Origin: Acidobacteriota bacterium
GTDB lineage: Bacteria; Acidobacteriota; Terriglobia; UBA7540
Assembly: GCA_021828225.1 (NCBI GenBank)
Contig: JAKASH010000090.1
Span: 1-8,757, forward strand
Length of the DNA stretch: 8,757 bases
Direction: 5' to 3'
Under the pieces are notes generated by a model that was not told the DNA's origin, searched no databases, and saw only the letters and a program-made list of their open reading frames with translations. Of the stretch, positions 1 through 6,087 are shown one piece after another (within the stretch, counting starts at the first letter, position 1; the number at the start of each line of letters is the position of its first letter). The position numbers and the translations under genes are program-made.

Positions 1-906
1 GGCTTCATATGAGTTCTTTGCCAGAAAACCGTAAATGAACCCAGCGCTGAACGAGTCGCCTCCGCCGACACGGTCCACGATCTCCAGGTCGTACTTGACA
101 TCGTCGTACAACTTGCCGTCCGCATAGGCGATGGCTGACCAGGTATTCCGCCACACGAGCGGATTCTCCCGCAGGGTAATGGCCACGGCCTTGAACTTGA
201 ACTTCTCCTGAAGCTGCTGGGCCACCTCTTTGTAGCTCTCCGCCGAAATTTTTTTGAATCCCTGATCGTCCGTGGTTCCGGAGGCTTTGATTTTGAAAAC
301 GACCCCAGTATCTTCTTCTGTAGTAATCAGAACATCGACAAATTTCATCAAGGGCTCCTGAACAGCCTGTGCTTTGTCGGCGGACCAGAGCTTGCCGCGA
401 TAATTCAGATCGTAGCTGACCGTAACGCCGGCGCGCTTGGCTGCTTCCAAAGCCTCTAGAGCGACAGCGGCTGCCGAATCGCTCAAAGCCGGAGTAATGC
501 CGCTGGTATGAAACCATCGTGCTCCCCTAAAGACCTCCTTCCAGTCCACGTCGCCGGGTTTGATGGTGGCGATGGCCGCATAGCTGCGATCATAAAGAAC
601 AGAGCTTGGCCGGGGAGCCGCGCCAAATTCGACAAAATACAGGCCAAGCCTCCCGCCTTCGGCCCAGACGATTTGCGAGGTGTCAACCCCTGCCTGCCGC
701 ACCCGGTTTTCCATCAGGCGCCCCAAGGGGTTCCTGGGCAAGCGCGAAACCCAGGTGCTCCTGAGCCCCAGTCGGCTTACGCCAACGGCAACATTCAGTT
801 CGCCACCACCGACCTGGACATCCAGGGAATGAGTCTGCTCCAGCCGCTGAAAATGCGGGGGCGACAGCCTGATCATCGCTTCGCCAAAAGTCACAACATC
901 CGCCAT
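1..906 (-). CDS. kdgK: 2-keto-3-deoxygluconate kinase (PfkB/ribokinase family), 3' end outside the window
   Basis: Reading leftward from the ATG at 906-904 gives 302 uninterrupted codons to the window edge, with no stop, so the C-terminus is missing; full-length relatives are usually about 310-350 residues. Visible PfkB features are the N-terminal strand with FGEAMIRLSP (7-16), the sugar-binding glycine motif VGGGELNVAVG (32-42), a DLNYRGKLW segment typical of KDG kinases, and the anion-hole/catalytic-base motif DRVGGGDSFSAG at 278-289, with D284 as expected base. The family phosphorylates 2-keto-3-deoxygluconate with ATP in the cytoplasm, feeding KDPG aldolase. The substrate is inferred from motif resemblance; another sugar kinase of this family is possible. 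The start is supported by a strong Shine-Dalgarno (GGGAGGA, complement of about 914-920) seven bases upstream. GGGD replaces the commoner GAGD. The gene is divergent from the trp genes and probably independent of them. Confidence 0.88.
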   Translation of the reverse strand, partial: MADVVTFGEAMIRLSPPHFQRLEQTHSLDVQVGGGELNVAVGVSRLGLRSTWVSRLPRNPLGRLMENRVRQAGVDTSQIVWAEGGRLGLYFVEFGAAPRPSSVLYDRSYAAIATIKPGDVDWKEVFRGARWFHTSGITPALSDSAAAVALEALEAAKRAGVTVSYDLNYRGKLWSADKAQAVQEPLMKFVDVLITTEEDTGVVFKIKASGTTDDQGFKKISAESYKEVAQQLQEKFKFKAVAITLRENPLVWRNTWSAIAYADGKLYDDVKYDLEIVDRVGGGDSFSAGFIYGFLAKNSYEA

Positions 907-944
907 AAAGAAATCCTCCCTATTAAGTTCAAGCCAAGCTGCTA

Positions 945-973
945 AATATAAGTCTTTCTACAGAAAAATTCAG
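945..973 (-). promoter_or_regulatory. Candidate promoter for kdgK with a short palindrome in the spacer
   Basis: On the - strand a -10-like TATATT (945-950) lies 17 bases downstream of a weak -35-like CTGAAT (968-973), about 39 bases before the kdgK start codon. The spacer contains TTTCT and AGAAA arms (955-959 and 962-966 on the + strand) around a two-base centre, a possible repressor site. The -10 matches the sigma-70 consensus at 5 of 6 positions and the -35 at only 3 of 6, so this is a pattern-based guess. Confidence 0.35.
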
Positions 974-1052
974 CCCCTTTCGTCGGATAACCCCGAATCT
1001 GCAGTTTCCACCCGCTGGAAGGAGGTCCGCCCTTGCGCTCACGATGACGAGT

Positions 1053-1131
1053 GGCAGAGGCTCAGCCATGCGGCAAAATTGCGTTCGAGCTAGTATAGAC
1101 TCGCGCATCGAGCGTTGACTTAGCCTCTGCC
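1053..1131. repeat. Nested inverted repeats in the kdgK-trpC intergenic region
   Basis: Perfect 10-base arms GGCAGAGGCT (1053-1062) and AGCCTCTGCC (1122-1131) flank 59 bases. Inside are ATGCG (1068-1072) with CGCAT (1104-1108), and a tighter imperfect hairpin at 1081-1106. In that hairpin CGAGCTA (1086-1092) faces TAG and CTCG (1096-1098, 1100-1103) with one bulged A and a GTA loop, extended by GCG/CGC after a TT bulge. The inner ATGCG/CGCAT pair and the GCG/CGC extension compete for the same bases. The whole block lies upstream of or overlapping the candidate trpC promoter. It could be a folded leader, an operator pair bound by a looping regulator, or the terminator-like remnant of an older arrangement. 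Confidence 0.5.
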
Positions 1132-1144
1132 GGAAGGTTAGAGT
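1115..1144 (+). promoter_or_regulatory. Candidate sigma-70 promoter for trpC
   Basis: TTGACT (1115-1120, 5 of 6 to the -35 consensus) is followed after 18 bases by TAGAGT (1139-1144, 4 of 6 to the -10 consensus). It would start a transcript around 1151, leaving a leader of roughly 57 bases before the GTG of trpC. That leader contains no ATG and no run of Trp codons. The right arm of the 10-base inverted repeat (1122-1131) sits in the spacer and the 1144-1153 palindrome abuts the -10, so repressor control is possible. Acidobacterial or other non-proteobacterial promoters may differ from this consensus. Confidence 0.35.
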
Positions 1145-1153
1145 AAACGTTTA
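1144..1153. promoter_or_regulatory. Perfect 10-base palindrome TAAACGTTTA, LacI/PurR-like operator candidate
   Basis: TAAACGTTTA is perfectly self-complementary. Its centre AAACGTTT matches the core of operators recognised by many LacI/PurR-family repressors, which kink the central CG. It lies at the predicted transcription start of trpC and about 240 bases from the kdgK start codon, so it could serve either gene. No LacI-family regulator gene is in the window. A 10-base palindrome can occur by chance, so only the position makes it notable. Confidence 0.35.
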
Positions 1154-1207
1154 TCCCGGTCGCGATTTTCCGCTTCGTGCTGTAGGGCCTGCATTGGGGA
1201 GTTTAAG

Positions 1208-2020
1208 GTGGAGGAAAGCCAGGTTTTAAGGACAATCATCGCTGCGCGGCGGCGGCGCATCGCGGGACTGCGTGCGAATACTCCGATCGAAAGCATACGG
1301 GCAGATGCGGAGTCGCGAACTAACTTCCGGAACTTTGCCGGGGCAATTTCCGGCGAGGTGTTAAGCGTCATTGCAGAACTCAAACGCGCTTCGCCTTCGA
1401 GAGGTCTGTTGCGGCCCGAGTACCGTCCACTGGAAATTGCGGAATCGTACCAGCAGGCGGGAGCTTCCGCGCTTTCCGTACTGACCGAGGAACAATTTTT
1501 CCGGGGCTCGCTCAACGATTTGAAGGCGGTACAAGAAGCGGTTCGCTTACCGGTCCTCCGCAAGGACTTTATCGTTGACGAATACCAGGTTTATGAAACC
1601 GTGGCAGCGGGCGCCGACGCGCTCCTGTTGATTGTTGCTGCGCTTGAGGACAAGGATCTAAAGCAGCTCATTGGACTTTCGGAACAACTGCATGTGGCGC
1701 CGCTGGTCGAGGTCCACACTGCAGCGGAACTCGAGCGGGCGGTGGCAGCAGACGCCCAAATCATCGGGATCAACAATCGCAACCTGAACACCCTTGAGGT
1801 GAAACTGGAGACTTCGTTCCGTTTGCGGGAAATGATACCCTCTTCGTGCCTGGCCGTGAGCGAGAGTGGTATCAAGACCGGCAACGATCTGGAGAGACTC
1901 GCGAAAGCGGGATTCAACGCCGTCCTGATCGGCGAGCACTTAATGCTGGCCGACGACCCGGGAAAAGAATTATCACGTCTTCTCAAGAGCGCGCCAACGT
2001 TGAAAATGGCCGGGGCGTGA
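1208..2020 (+). CDS. trpC: Indole-3-glycerol phosphate synthase
   Basis: A 270-residue single-domain (beta/alpha)8 enzyme that closes the ring of CdRP to indole-3-glycerol phosphate with loss of CO2 and water, the fourth step of tryptophan synthesis in the cytoplasm. Family motifs are in the right order: IAELKRASPSRG (55-66) with E57 and K59, LRKDFIVDEYQVYE with the general acid K119, VEVH with E168, GINNRNL with N189, SESGI with S220 for phosphate binding, and IGEHLM near the end. The spacing matches the Sulfolobus enzyme as I recall it (K110, E159, N180, S211 shifted by nine). It is not fused to TrpF, unlike in E. coli. The GTG start is supported by GGGGAG (1196-1201) six bases upstream. 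It is first in the operon-like block; the stop is four bases before trpF. Confidence 0.97.
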   Translation: MEESQVLRTIIAARRRRIAGLRANTPIESIRADAESRTNFRNFAGAISGEVLSVIAELKRASPSRGLLRPEYRPLEIAESYQQAGASALSVLTEEQFFRGSLNDLKAVQEAVRLPVLRKDFIVDEYQVYETVAAGADALLLIVAALEDKDLKQLIGLSEQLHVAPLVEVHTAAELERAVAADAQIIGINNRNLNTLEVKLETSFRLREMIPSSCLAVSESGIKTGNDLERLAKAGFNAVLIGEHLMLADDPGKELSRLLKSAPTLKMAGA

Positions 2021-2024
2021 CGCA

Positions 2025-2657
2025 ATGCCGACCAGGATCAAAGTCTGCGGCATTACGCGCCTTGAAGACGCGCAACTGGCAGTTGAGCTGGGGGCTTCGG
2101 CACTGGGTTTTAATTTCTATCCACCCTCGCCGCGTTACATCGCGCCCGGCGCCGCGCCATCTATTATTGAACGGTTGCCGCCGCTCGTCGTGGCGGTAGG
2201 GGTTTACGCCAATGAGACAGAGATGGAACACGTAACCGCTATCGCCCGAGAAGCCGGGGTTGGCGCAATTCAGCTCCACGGCCCTCGGTTCCCTGACTTC
2301 AGCCGCCAGCCGGCTGGCTATCCCCTGATCCGTGCTGTGGCCGTGGGAGAGGATTTCAAGGCAGAGATGCTCGCCGGCTTCCGCGCAAATGCTTTTCTGC
2401 TGGATTCCTTTCATCCGAATTTGAGCGGCGGAACGGGAAGATCGTTCGATTGGGTGCAGGCGCGCGAAGCCTACAGGTATGGCACAATCATTCTAGCCGG
2501 AGGTCTGAACCCTGAAAACGTAGGACATGCAATACGGGAAGTTCGACCCTTCGCGGTGGATGTTGCAAGCGGCGTCGAATCGGCGCCGGGGAAAAAAGAT
2601 CCTGCATTGCTTCGTGCATTTTTTGCCGCGGTTGCGGAAACGGATCGAGATCTCTAA
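2025..2657 (+). CDS. trpF: Phosphoribosylanthranilate isomerase
   Basis: A 210-residue TIM-barrel protein of normal length for monofunctional TrpF. It isomerises N-(5'-phosphoribosyl)anthranilate to CdRP by an Amadori rearrangement, the step just before TrpC. The catalytic pair is visible: C8 in KVCGIT (6-11), and D127 in FLLDSFH (124-130). Also present are [12 protein letters not shown] (28-39), IQLHG (82-86), the GGTGRSFDW loop (135-143), [10 protein letters not shown] (157-166) and VDVASGVE (178-185), which form the phosphate and substrate sites. The ATG is four bases after the trpC stop with only a weak GGGG upstream, so translation is probably coupled to trpC. Without the fused TrpC-TrpF of enterobacteria, the two steps are on separate neighbouring proteins. 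Confidence 0.97.
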   Translation: MPTRIKVCGITRLEDAQLAVELGASALGFNFYPPSPRYIAPGAAPSIIERLPPLVVAVGVYANETEMEHVTAIAREAGVGAIQLHGPRFPDFSRQPAGYPLIRAVAVGEDFKAEMLAGFRANAFLLDSFHPNLSGGTGRSFDWVQAREAYRYGTIILAGGLNPENVGHAIREVRPFAVDVASGVESAPGKKDPALLRAFFAAVAETDRDL

Positions 2658-2671
2658 TTCCCTGGGTTCGA

Positions 2672-3892
2672 ATGGAAGTGAACAAAATGCTGGATGGGGA
2701 ACAAACAACCGCTGGGCCTGACGCCCGGGGGCGCTTTGGGGAATTTGGGGGGCGGTACGTCCCGGAAACCCTCATGCATCCCATCGAGGAACTCGAACGC
2801 GCTTACAAGGATGCCAGGAAGGACACGAAATTCCAGGCTGAGTTTAAGCGGCTGTTACGGTTCTACGCGGGACGCCCCACGCCGCTTTACCACGCGCAGC
2901 GACTGACAAAGCACTTAGGTGGCGCGCAGATTTATCTCAAGCGCGAAGACCTTCTCCATACCGGCGCGCACAAGATCAACAATTGCATCGGGCAGGGCCT
3001 GCTTGCGGTCCGCATGGGCAAAACCCGGCTGATTGCCGAAACCGGGGCCGGGCAGCACGGTGTGGCCACGGCGACGGTAGCAGCTCTTCTGGGCCTCGAG
3101 TGCCGCGTCTACATGGGCGAAGAAGACATGGCTCGCCAGTCGCCGAACGTCTTCCGCATGCGCCTGCTCGGAACGGAAGTGGTCGGCGTTAGTTCCGGTT
3201 CCAGGACGCTGAAGGATGCCATCAATGAAGGCATGCGCGACTGGGTGACGAATATCGAAAACACTCACTACCTGATGGGCTCAGTGCTCGGGCCGCATCC
3301 TTACCCTGTGATAGTGCGCGATTTCCAGCGCGTCATCGGCCAGGAAGCGCGGCAACAAATCCTCGAGCTTGCGGGCAGACTTCCCGATTGCCTGATCGCC
3401 TGCGTGGGCGGCGGAAGCAATTCGATTGGGCTGTTTTTTGACTTTATCCCCGACAGCCAGGTGAAAATGGTTGGAGTTGAGGCCGGAGGCCGGTCACTCG
3501 ATCTGGGCGAACATGCGGCGCGGTTTGCCGGTGGGAAACCAGGAGTGTTGCACGGCACCTATACTTACGTGCTGCAAGACGCCGACGGCATGATATCAAA
3601 GACCCATTCGATCTCAGCCGGTCTCGACTATCCTGCGGTCGGTCCCGAACACGCCGCACTCTATCAGCAGGGGCGGGCGGAATATACTTATGCCAAGGAT
3701 GAAGAAGCTCTCGATGCCGCGCGCCTTCTGTCCCGCACCGAAGGGATTATTCCGGCGCTCGAATCTGCTCACGCGCTGGCAGAAGTGATGAAGCGTGCGC
3801 CCAAGGCAGGGCCTGAGACGATCTTCATTGTCAATCTTTCCGGCCGGGGCGACAAGGATCTGGGTATTTTCCAATCCGCGGGAATTTTGTAA
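2672..3892 (+). CDS. trpB: Tryptophan synthase beta subunit
   Basis: A 406-residue PLP enzyme that joins indole (delivered from TrpA through the internal tunnel) to L-serine to give tryptophan. Key motifs: [16 protein letters not shown] (20-35), [16 protein letters not shown] (89-104) with the PLP Schiff-base lysine K101, ETGAGQHG with the catalytic E123, GGGSN (246-250) gripping the PLP phosphate, and SGRGDKD near the C-terminus. Spacing equals the Salmonella enzyme shifted by 14. It is the standard TrpB1 class, expected to work with the TrpA encoded next. The start is uncertain: the ATG at 2672 has no Shine-Dalgarno, while the in-frame ATG at 2687 has GGAAG (2674-2678) eight bases before it and would give 401 residues. 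The catalytic core is unaffected. Confidence 0.97.
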   Translation: MEVNKMLDGEQTTAGPDARGRFGEFGGRYVPETLMHPIEELERAYKDARKDTKFQAEFKRLLRFYAGRPTPLYHAQRLTKHLGGAQIYLKREDLLHTGAHKINNCIGQGLLAVRMGKTRLIAETGAGQHGVATATVAALLGLECRVYMGEEDMARQSPNVFRMRLLGTEVVGVSSGSRTLKDAINEGMRDWVTNIENTHYLMGSVLGPHPYPVIVRDFQRVIGQEARQQILELAGRLPDCLIACVGGGSNSIGLFFDFIPDSQVKMVGVEAGGRSLDLGEHAARFAGGKPGVLHGTYTYVLQDADGMISKTHSISAGLDYPAVGPEHAALYQQGRAEYTYAKDEEALDAARLLSRTEGIIPALESAHALAEVMKRAPKAGPETIFIVNLSGRGDKDLGIFQSAGIL

Positions 3893-3904
3893 AGCGAACA
3901 AGAA

Positions 3905-4738
3905 TTGACGACATCTTTTATGCCTACTCTTTCGACATCGCGAATTCAGGAGAGGTTCCGGCAGCTTCACGACCAAAATGCGAAAGGCCTGGTTATTTAT
4001 TTCACCGCCGGTGACCCAACCATCGAGGCTACGGGCGACCTGCTTGCGGCCATTGAGGGTGGAGGCGCAGACATCATTGAACTGGGCATCCCCTTCTCTG
4101 ACCCGCTGGCCGATGGCCCGGTCATCCAACGAGCGTCGGAGCGCGCGCTGCAGGGCGGAACTACGCTCCACAAGGTGTTGCGTGCGCTGCCGCAATGGAG
4201 AAAGAGAGCTCACGCTCCGATCGTCCTATTCAGCTATTACAACCCGATCCTGCAATACGGGTTGGAAAGTTTCGCTTGCGACGCAAACGAGGCAGGCGCA
4301 GACGGTGTGCTTGCTGTTGACCTCTCGCCCGAAGAGTCCGGACCCTACGTTCAAGCTATGCGGAAATCGAATCTCGACACCATTTTCCTCGCTGCGCCGA
4401 CCTCAACCGATGAGCGGCTCAAGCGTGTGGCGAACGTTTCGACAGGTTTTCTCTACCTGATTGCACGGGCCGGAGTAACGGGCGAACGCGAGAAACTCTC
4501 CGATAGCACCCGGCCGCTGATTCAGCGAGTCAGGCAAGTGACGCAGCTTCCACTCGCCGTGGGGTTTGGGCTCTCCAGTCCTGAACAGGTCCGCGCGGTG
4601 CAGGAACTGGCGGATGCGGCTGTGGTGGGAAGCGCAGTGGTTCGCAGAATCGAGGAGCATTTTTCTGCCGAAGGAGCAACGGGGATCGAACGTTATGTGC
4701 GCTGGCTCAAAGAAGGTACAGGGAGTTCACCTGCATGA
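3905..4738 (+). CDS. trpA: Tryptophan synthase alpha subunit
   Basis: Cleaves indole-3-glycerol phosphate to indole and glyceraldehyde 3-phosphate; the indole passes to TrpB in the alpha2-beta2 complex. From the TTG the protein has 277 residues. Evidence: YFTAGDPT (32-39), ELGIPFSDPLADGPVIQ (59-75) with the catalytic pair E59 and D70 (E49 and D60 in Salmonella), the loop-6 sequence RAGVTG (188-193) with T192, and the phosphate-binding VGFGLSSPEQV near the end. Loop 6 reads ARAGVTG instead of the common SRAGVTG. The start is unsure: TTG at 3905 or the in-frame ATG at 3920, five codons later. Neither has a clear Shine-Dalgarno, and homology begins after both, so coupling to trpB (12 or 27 bases upstream) is likely. 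The stop overlaps the aroQ start in ATGA. Confidence 0.96.
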   Translation: MTTSFMPTLSTSRIQERFRQLHDQNAKGLVIYFTAGDPTIEATGDLLAAIEGGGADIIELGIPFSDPLADGPVIQRASERALQGGTTLHKVLRALPQWRKRAHAPIVLFSYYNPILQYGLESFACDANEAGADGVLAVDLSPEESGPYVQAMRKSNLDTIFLAAPTSTDERLKRVANVSTGFLYLIARAGVTGEREKLSDSTRPLIQRVRQVTQLPLAVGFGLSSPEQVRAVQELADAAVVGSAVVRRIEEHFSAEGATGIERYVRWLKEGTGSSPA

Positions 4739-5034
4739 GCGAACTGGAAGACTGGCGGAATAGGATCGACGAAATAGACCAGCAACTGGTGAAGCTGCTC
4801 AACGAACGTTCGAAGTGTGCCGTGGAAATCGGGCATCTTAAGAAGAGATTGAACATGGCCGCCTGGCAGCCGAACCGGGAAGCAGAGATCCTGCGGAACA
4901 TTGTGAAGTCGAACCACGGGCCGCTCGATGATGCGGCCATTCGGCGCCTCTTTGAACGGATCATTGATGAAGCCAGGTCTCTGGAGCGCCACTCGATGGA
5001 GGCTTCAATCGGATCGGAAGCAAGCAAGGAGTAA
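4735..5034 (+). CDS. aroQ: Chorismate mutase, AroQ class, monofunctional
   Basis: A 99-residue all-helical protein that rearranges chorismate to prephenate, the branch point leading to Tyr and Phe and away from Trp. Aligned by eye to the E. coli AroQ domain, the active-site residues are R8 (R11), R25 (R28, in NERS), K36 (K39), R48-E49 (R51-E52, in PNREAE) and E84 at the Q88 position. Glu at that last position also occurs in the yeast enzyme. No DAHP synthase, prephenate dehydratase or dehydrogenase domain is fused to it. The ATG overlaps the trpA stop by four bases (ATGA), and GGGAG (4721-4725) lies nine bases upstream, so translation is coupled to trpA but can also start alone. The next gene, aroF, begins six bases after the stop. 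Confidence 0.95.
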   Translation: MSELEDWRNRIDEIDQQLVKLLNERSKCAVEIGHLKKRLNMAAWQPNREAEILRNIVKSNHGPLDDAAIRRLFERIIDEARSLERHSMEASIGSEASKE

Positions 5035-5053
5035 CATGCAATGGTCGTGGTAA
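5026..5053 (+). promoter_or_regulatory. aroF translation start region with an overlapping 5-codon MQWSW ORF
   Basis: AAGGAG (5026-5031) at the end of aroQ serves two nearby ATGs. The one at 5041 opens aroF, nine bases away. The one at 5036, four bases away and in another frame, opens a mini-ORF reading M-Q-W-S-W that stops at 5051-5053. That stop overlaps an in-frame ATG of aroF (5053-5055, Met5) as TAATG. The 5041 start is preferred because MVVV forms the first beta strand of the DAHP synthase regulatory domain. Whether the mini-ORF is translated is unknown. Confidence 0.4.
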
Positions 5054-6057
5054 TGGAAGAAGGCGCGACGGAAGAGCAAATCCAGAGCGTCATTGACAGA
5101 TTGATGAAGATGGGTTTCGATGCCCACCGCTCAACCGGCATGCGCCAGACAGTCATCGGAGCCGTTGGCGCAAAGATTGACTTTGACACCCGGAATATCG
5201 AGCTCATCGACGGAGTCGAAGAAGTTGTAAGAATCACGGCTCCTTACAAACTGGCCAGCCGCCATTTCCGTCCGGAAGGATCCGTTATCCAGATGGGTAA
5301 AGGGGTTGCCGTGGGTGGCAATCAGGTCATTATGATGGCAGGCCCCTGCAGCATCGAGAGCGAAACACAAGTTGATACGATCGCGGTCCGGGTCAAGGAA
5401 CTGGGCGCGCTCGTGTTGCGGGGCGGCGCATTCAAGCCCAGGACTTCGCCCTACAGCTTTCAGGGATTAGGTTTGCCCGGTCTGAAAATGATGCGACGCG
5501 CTGCAGACAAGTATGGGCTGCTCGTCGTATCGGAAATCATGGACCACACGCAGATTCCTGAGATGATCGATTACATCGATGTCATTCAGGTAGGCGCGCG
5601 CAACATGCAGAACTACAATCTGCTTAAAGAACTGGGAAAGCTCTCGAAACCGGTCCTGCTCAAGCGCGGTATTGCAGCCACCATTGAGGAGTTGTTGCTG
5701 TCAGCGGAGTACATTATGTCCGGTGGCAACTACAACGTTGTCCTCTGCGAGCGAGGGATTCGCACGTTTGAAAACTCTACTCGTAACACCATGGACATTT
5801 CGGCTATACCTGTGGTCCACAAACTTTCTCACCTCCCGATTATTGTCGATCCCTCACATGGCACCGGAAGGCGGGACAAAGTGCCGCCCATGGCTCGTGC
5901 GGCTGTGGCTGCGGGAGCCGACGGGCTGCTGATCGAGGTACATCCTGACCCTGAAAAAGCACTGAGCGACGGAGCACAGTCGCTTGACCTGGAACAGTTT
6001 GAACAGCTCATGAAAGAATTGCGAATGATCGCACCTGCGGTGGGACGAACCATCTGA
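5041..6057 (+). CDS. aroF: 3-deoxy-7-phosphoheptulonate (DAHP) synthase, type I-beta, with N-terminal regulatory domain
   Basis: Condenses phosphoenolpyruvate and erythrose 4-phosphate to DAHP, the first step of the shikimate pathway. The 338 residues consist of an N-terminal ferredoxin-like domain (about 1-70) and a metal-dependent TIM barrel (about 85-338). The metal ligands fit C103 in AGPCSIES, H273 in [11 protein letters not shown]299 in [10 protein letters not shown] and D310 in LSDGAQSLD, one residue later than Thermotoga maritima positions as I recall them. [22 protein letters not shown] and CERGIRTFE form the substrate site. The N-terminal domain aligns without gaps to the Thermotoga one over some 43 residues, including H29 and S31. 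There this domain binds Tyr/Phe for feedback inhibition, so inhibition by Tyr/Phe is inferred here. In Bacillus the same barrel is fused to chorismate mutase; here that partner is the gene just upstream. The symbol is also written aroG or aroA in some genomes. Confidence 0.95.
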   Translation: MVVVMEEGATEEQIQSVIDRLMKMGFDAHRSTGMRQTVIGAVGAKIDFDTRNIELIDGVEEVVRITAPYKLASRHFRPEGSVIQMGKGVAVGGNQVIMMAGPCSIESETQVDTIAVRVKELGALVLRGGAFKPRTSPYSFQGLGLPGLKMMRRAADKYGLLVVSEIMDHTQIPEMIDYIDVIQVGARNMQNYNLLKELGKLSKPVLLKRGIAATIEELLLSAEYIMSGGNYNVVLCERGIRTFENSTRNTMDISAIPVVHKLSHLPIIVDPSHGTGRRDKVPPMARAAVAAGADGLLIEVHPDPEKALSDGAQSLDLEQFEQLMKELRMIAPAVGRTI

Positions 6058-6080
6058 AATTCCCTCCGCACAAGGGAATT
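6058..6080 (+). promoter_or_regulatory. Perfect 8-bp hairpin covering the tyrA ribosome binding site
   Basis: Directly after the aroF stop (6055-6057), AATTCCCT (6058-6065) and AGGGAATT (6073-6080) are exactly complementary around the seven-base loop CCGCACA. The right arm contains the AGGGAA that must act as Shine-Dalgarno for the tyrA GTG at 6088, so the folded RNA would hide it. A ribosome finishing aroF would cover and melt the left arm, coupling tyrA to aroF translation. A short alternative pairing, GGAA (6075-6078) with TTCC (6082-6085), would compete. There is no T-run behind it, so it is unlikely to be a terminator. Confidence 0.5.
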
Positions 6081-6087
6081 ATTCCTC

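Noticed and set aside
5..517. 170-codon - strand ORF overlapping kdgK
   Set aside because: It is a shifted frame of the kinase gene, with an Arg/Gly/Ser-rich composition typical of off-frame GC-rich sequence.
508..945. 145-codon + strand ORF opposite the kinase gene
   Set aside because: It is the antisense shadow of kdgK, whose - strand frame carries clear PfkB motifs; the + frame product resembles nothing and is rich in Pro, Arg and Gly.
1138..1207. Trp attenuator leader peptide, T-box or TRAP site before trpC
   Set aside because: There is no ATG-led peptide with tandem TGG codons, no T-box core, and only about three closely spaced GAG/TAG triplets (1087-1098), far fewer than TRAP needs.
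3614..4213. 199-codon - strand ORF across trpB-trpA
   Set aside because: It spans the junction of two clearly real + strand genes and has no recognisable motif.
5036..5053. Treating the MQWSW mini-ORF as a gene
   Set aside because: Five codons with poor Shine-Dalgarno spacing, arising in the overlap with conserved aroF codons, do not justify a gene call; it is kept only as a finding.
6058..6080. Intrinsic terminator between aroF and tyrA
   Set aside because: The stem is perfect but AT-ended and is not followed by a T-run; it overlaps the tyrA ribosome binding site instead.
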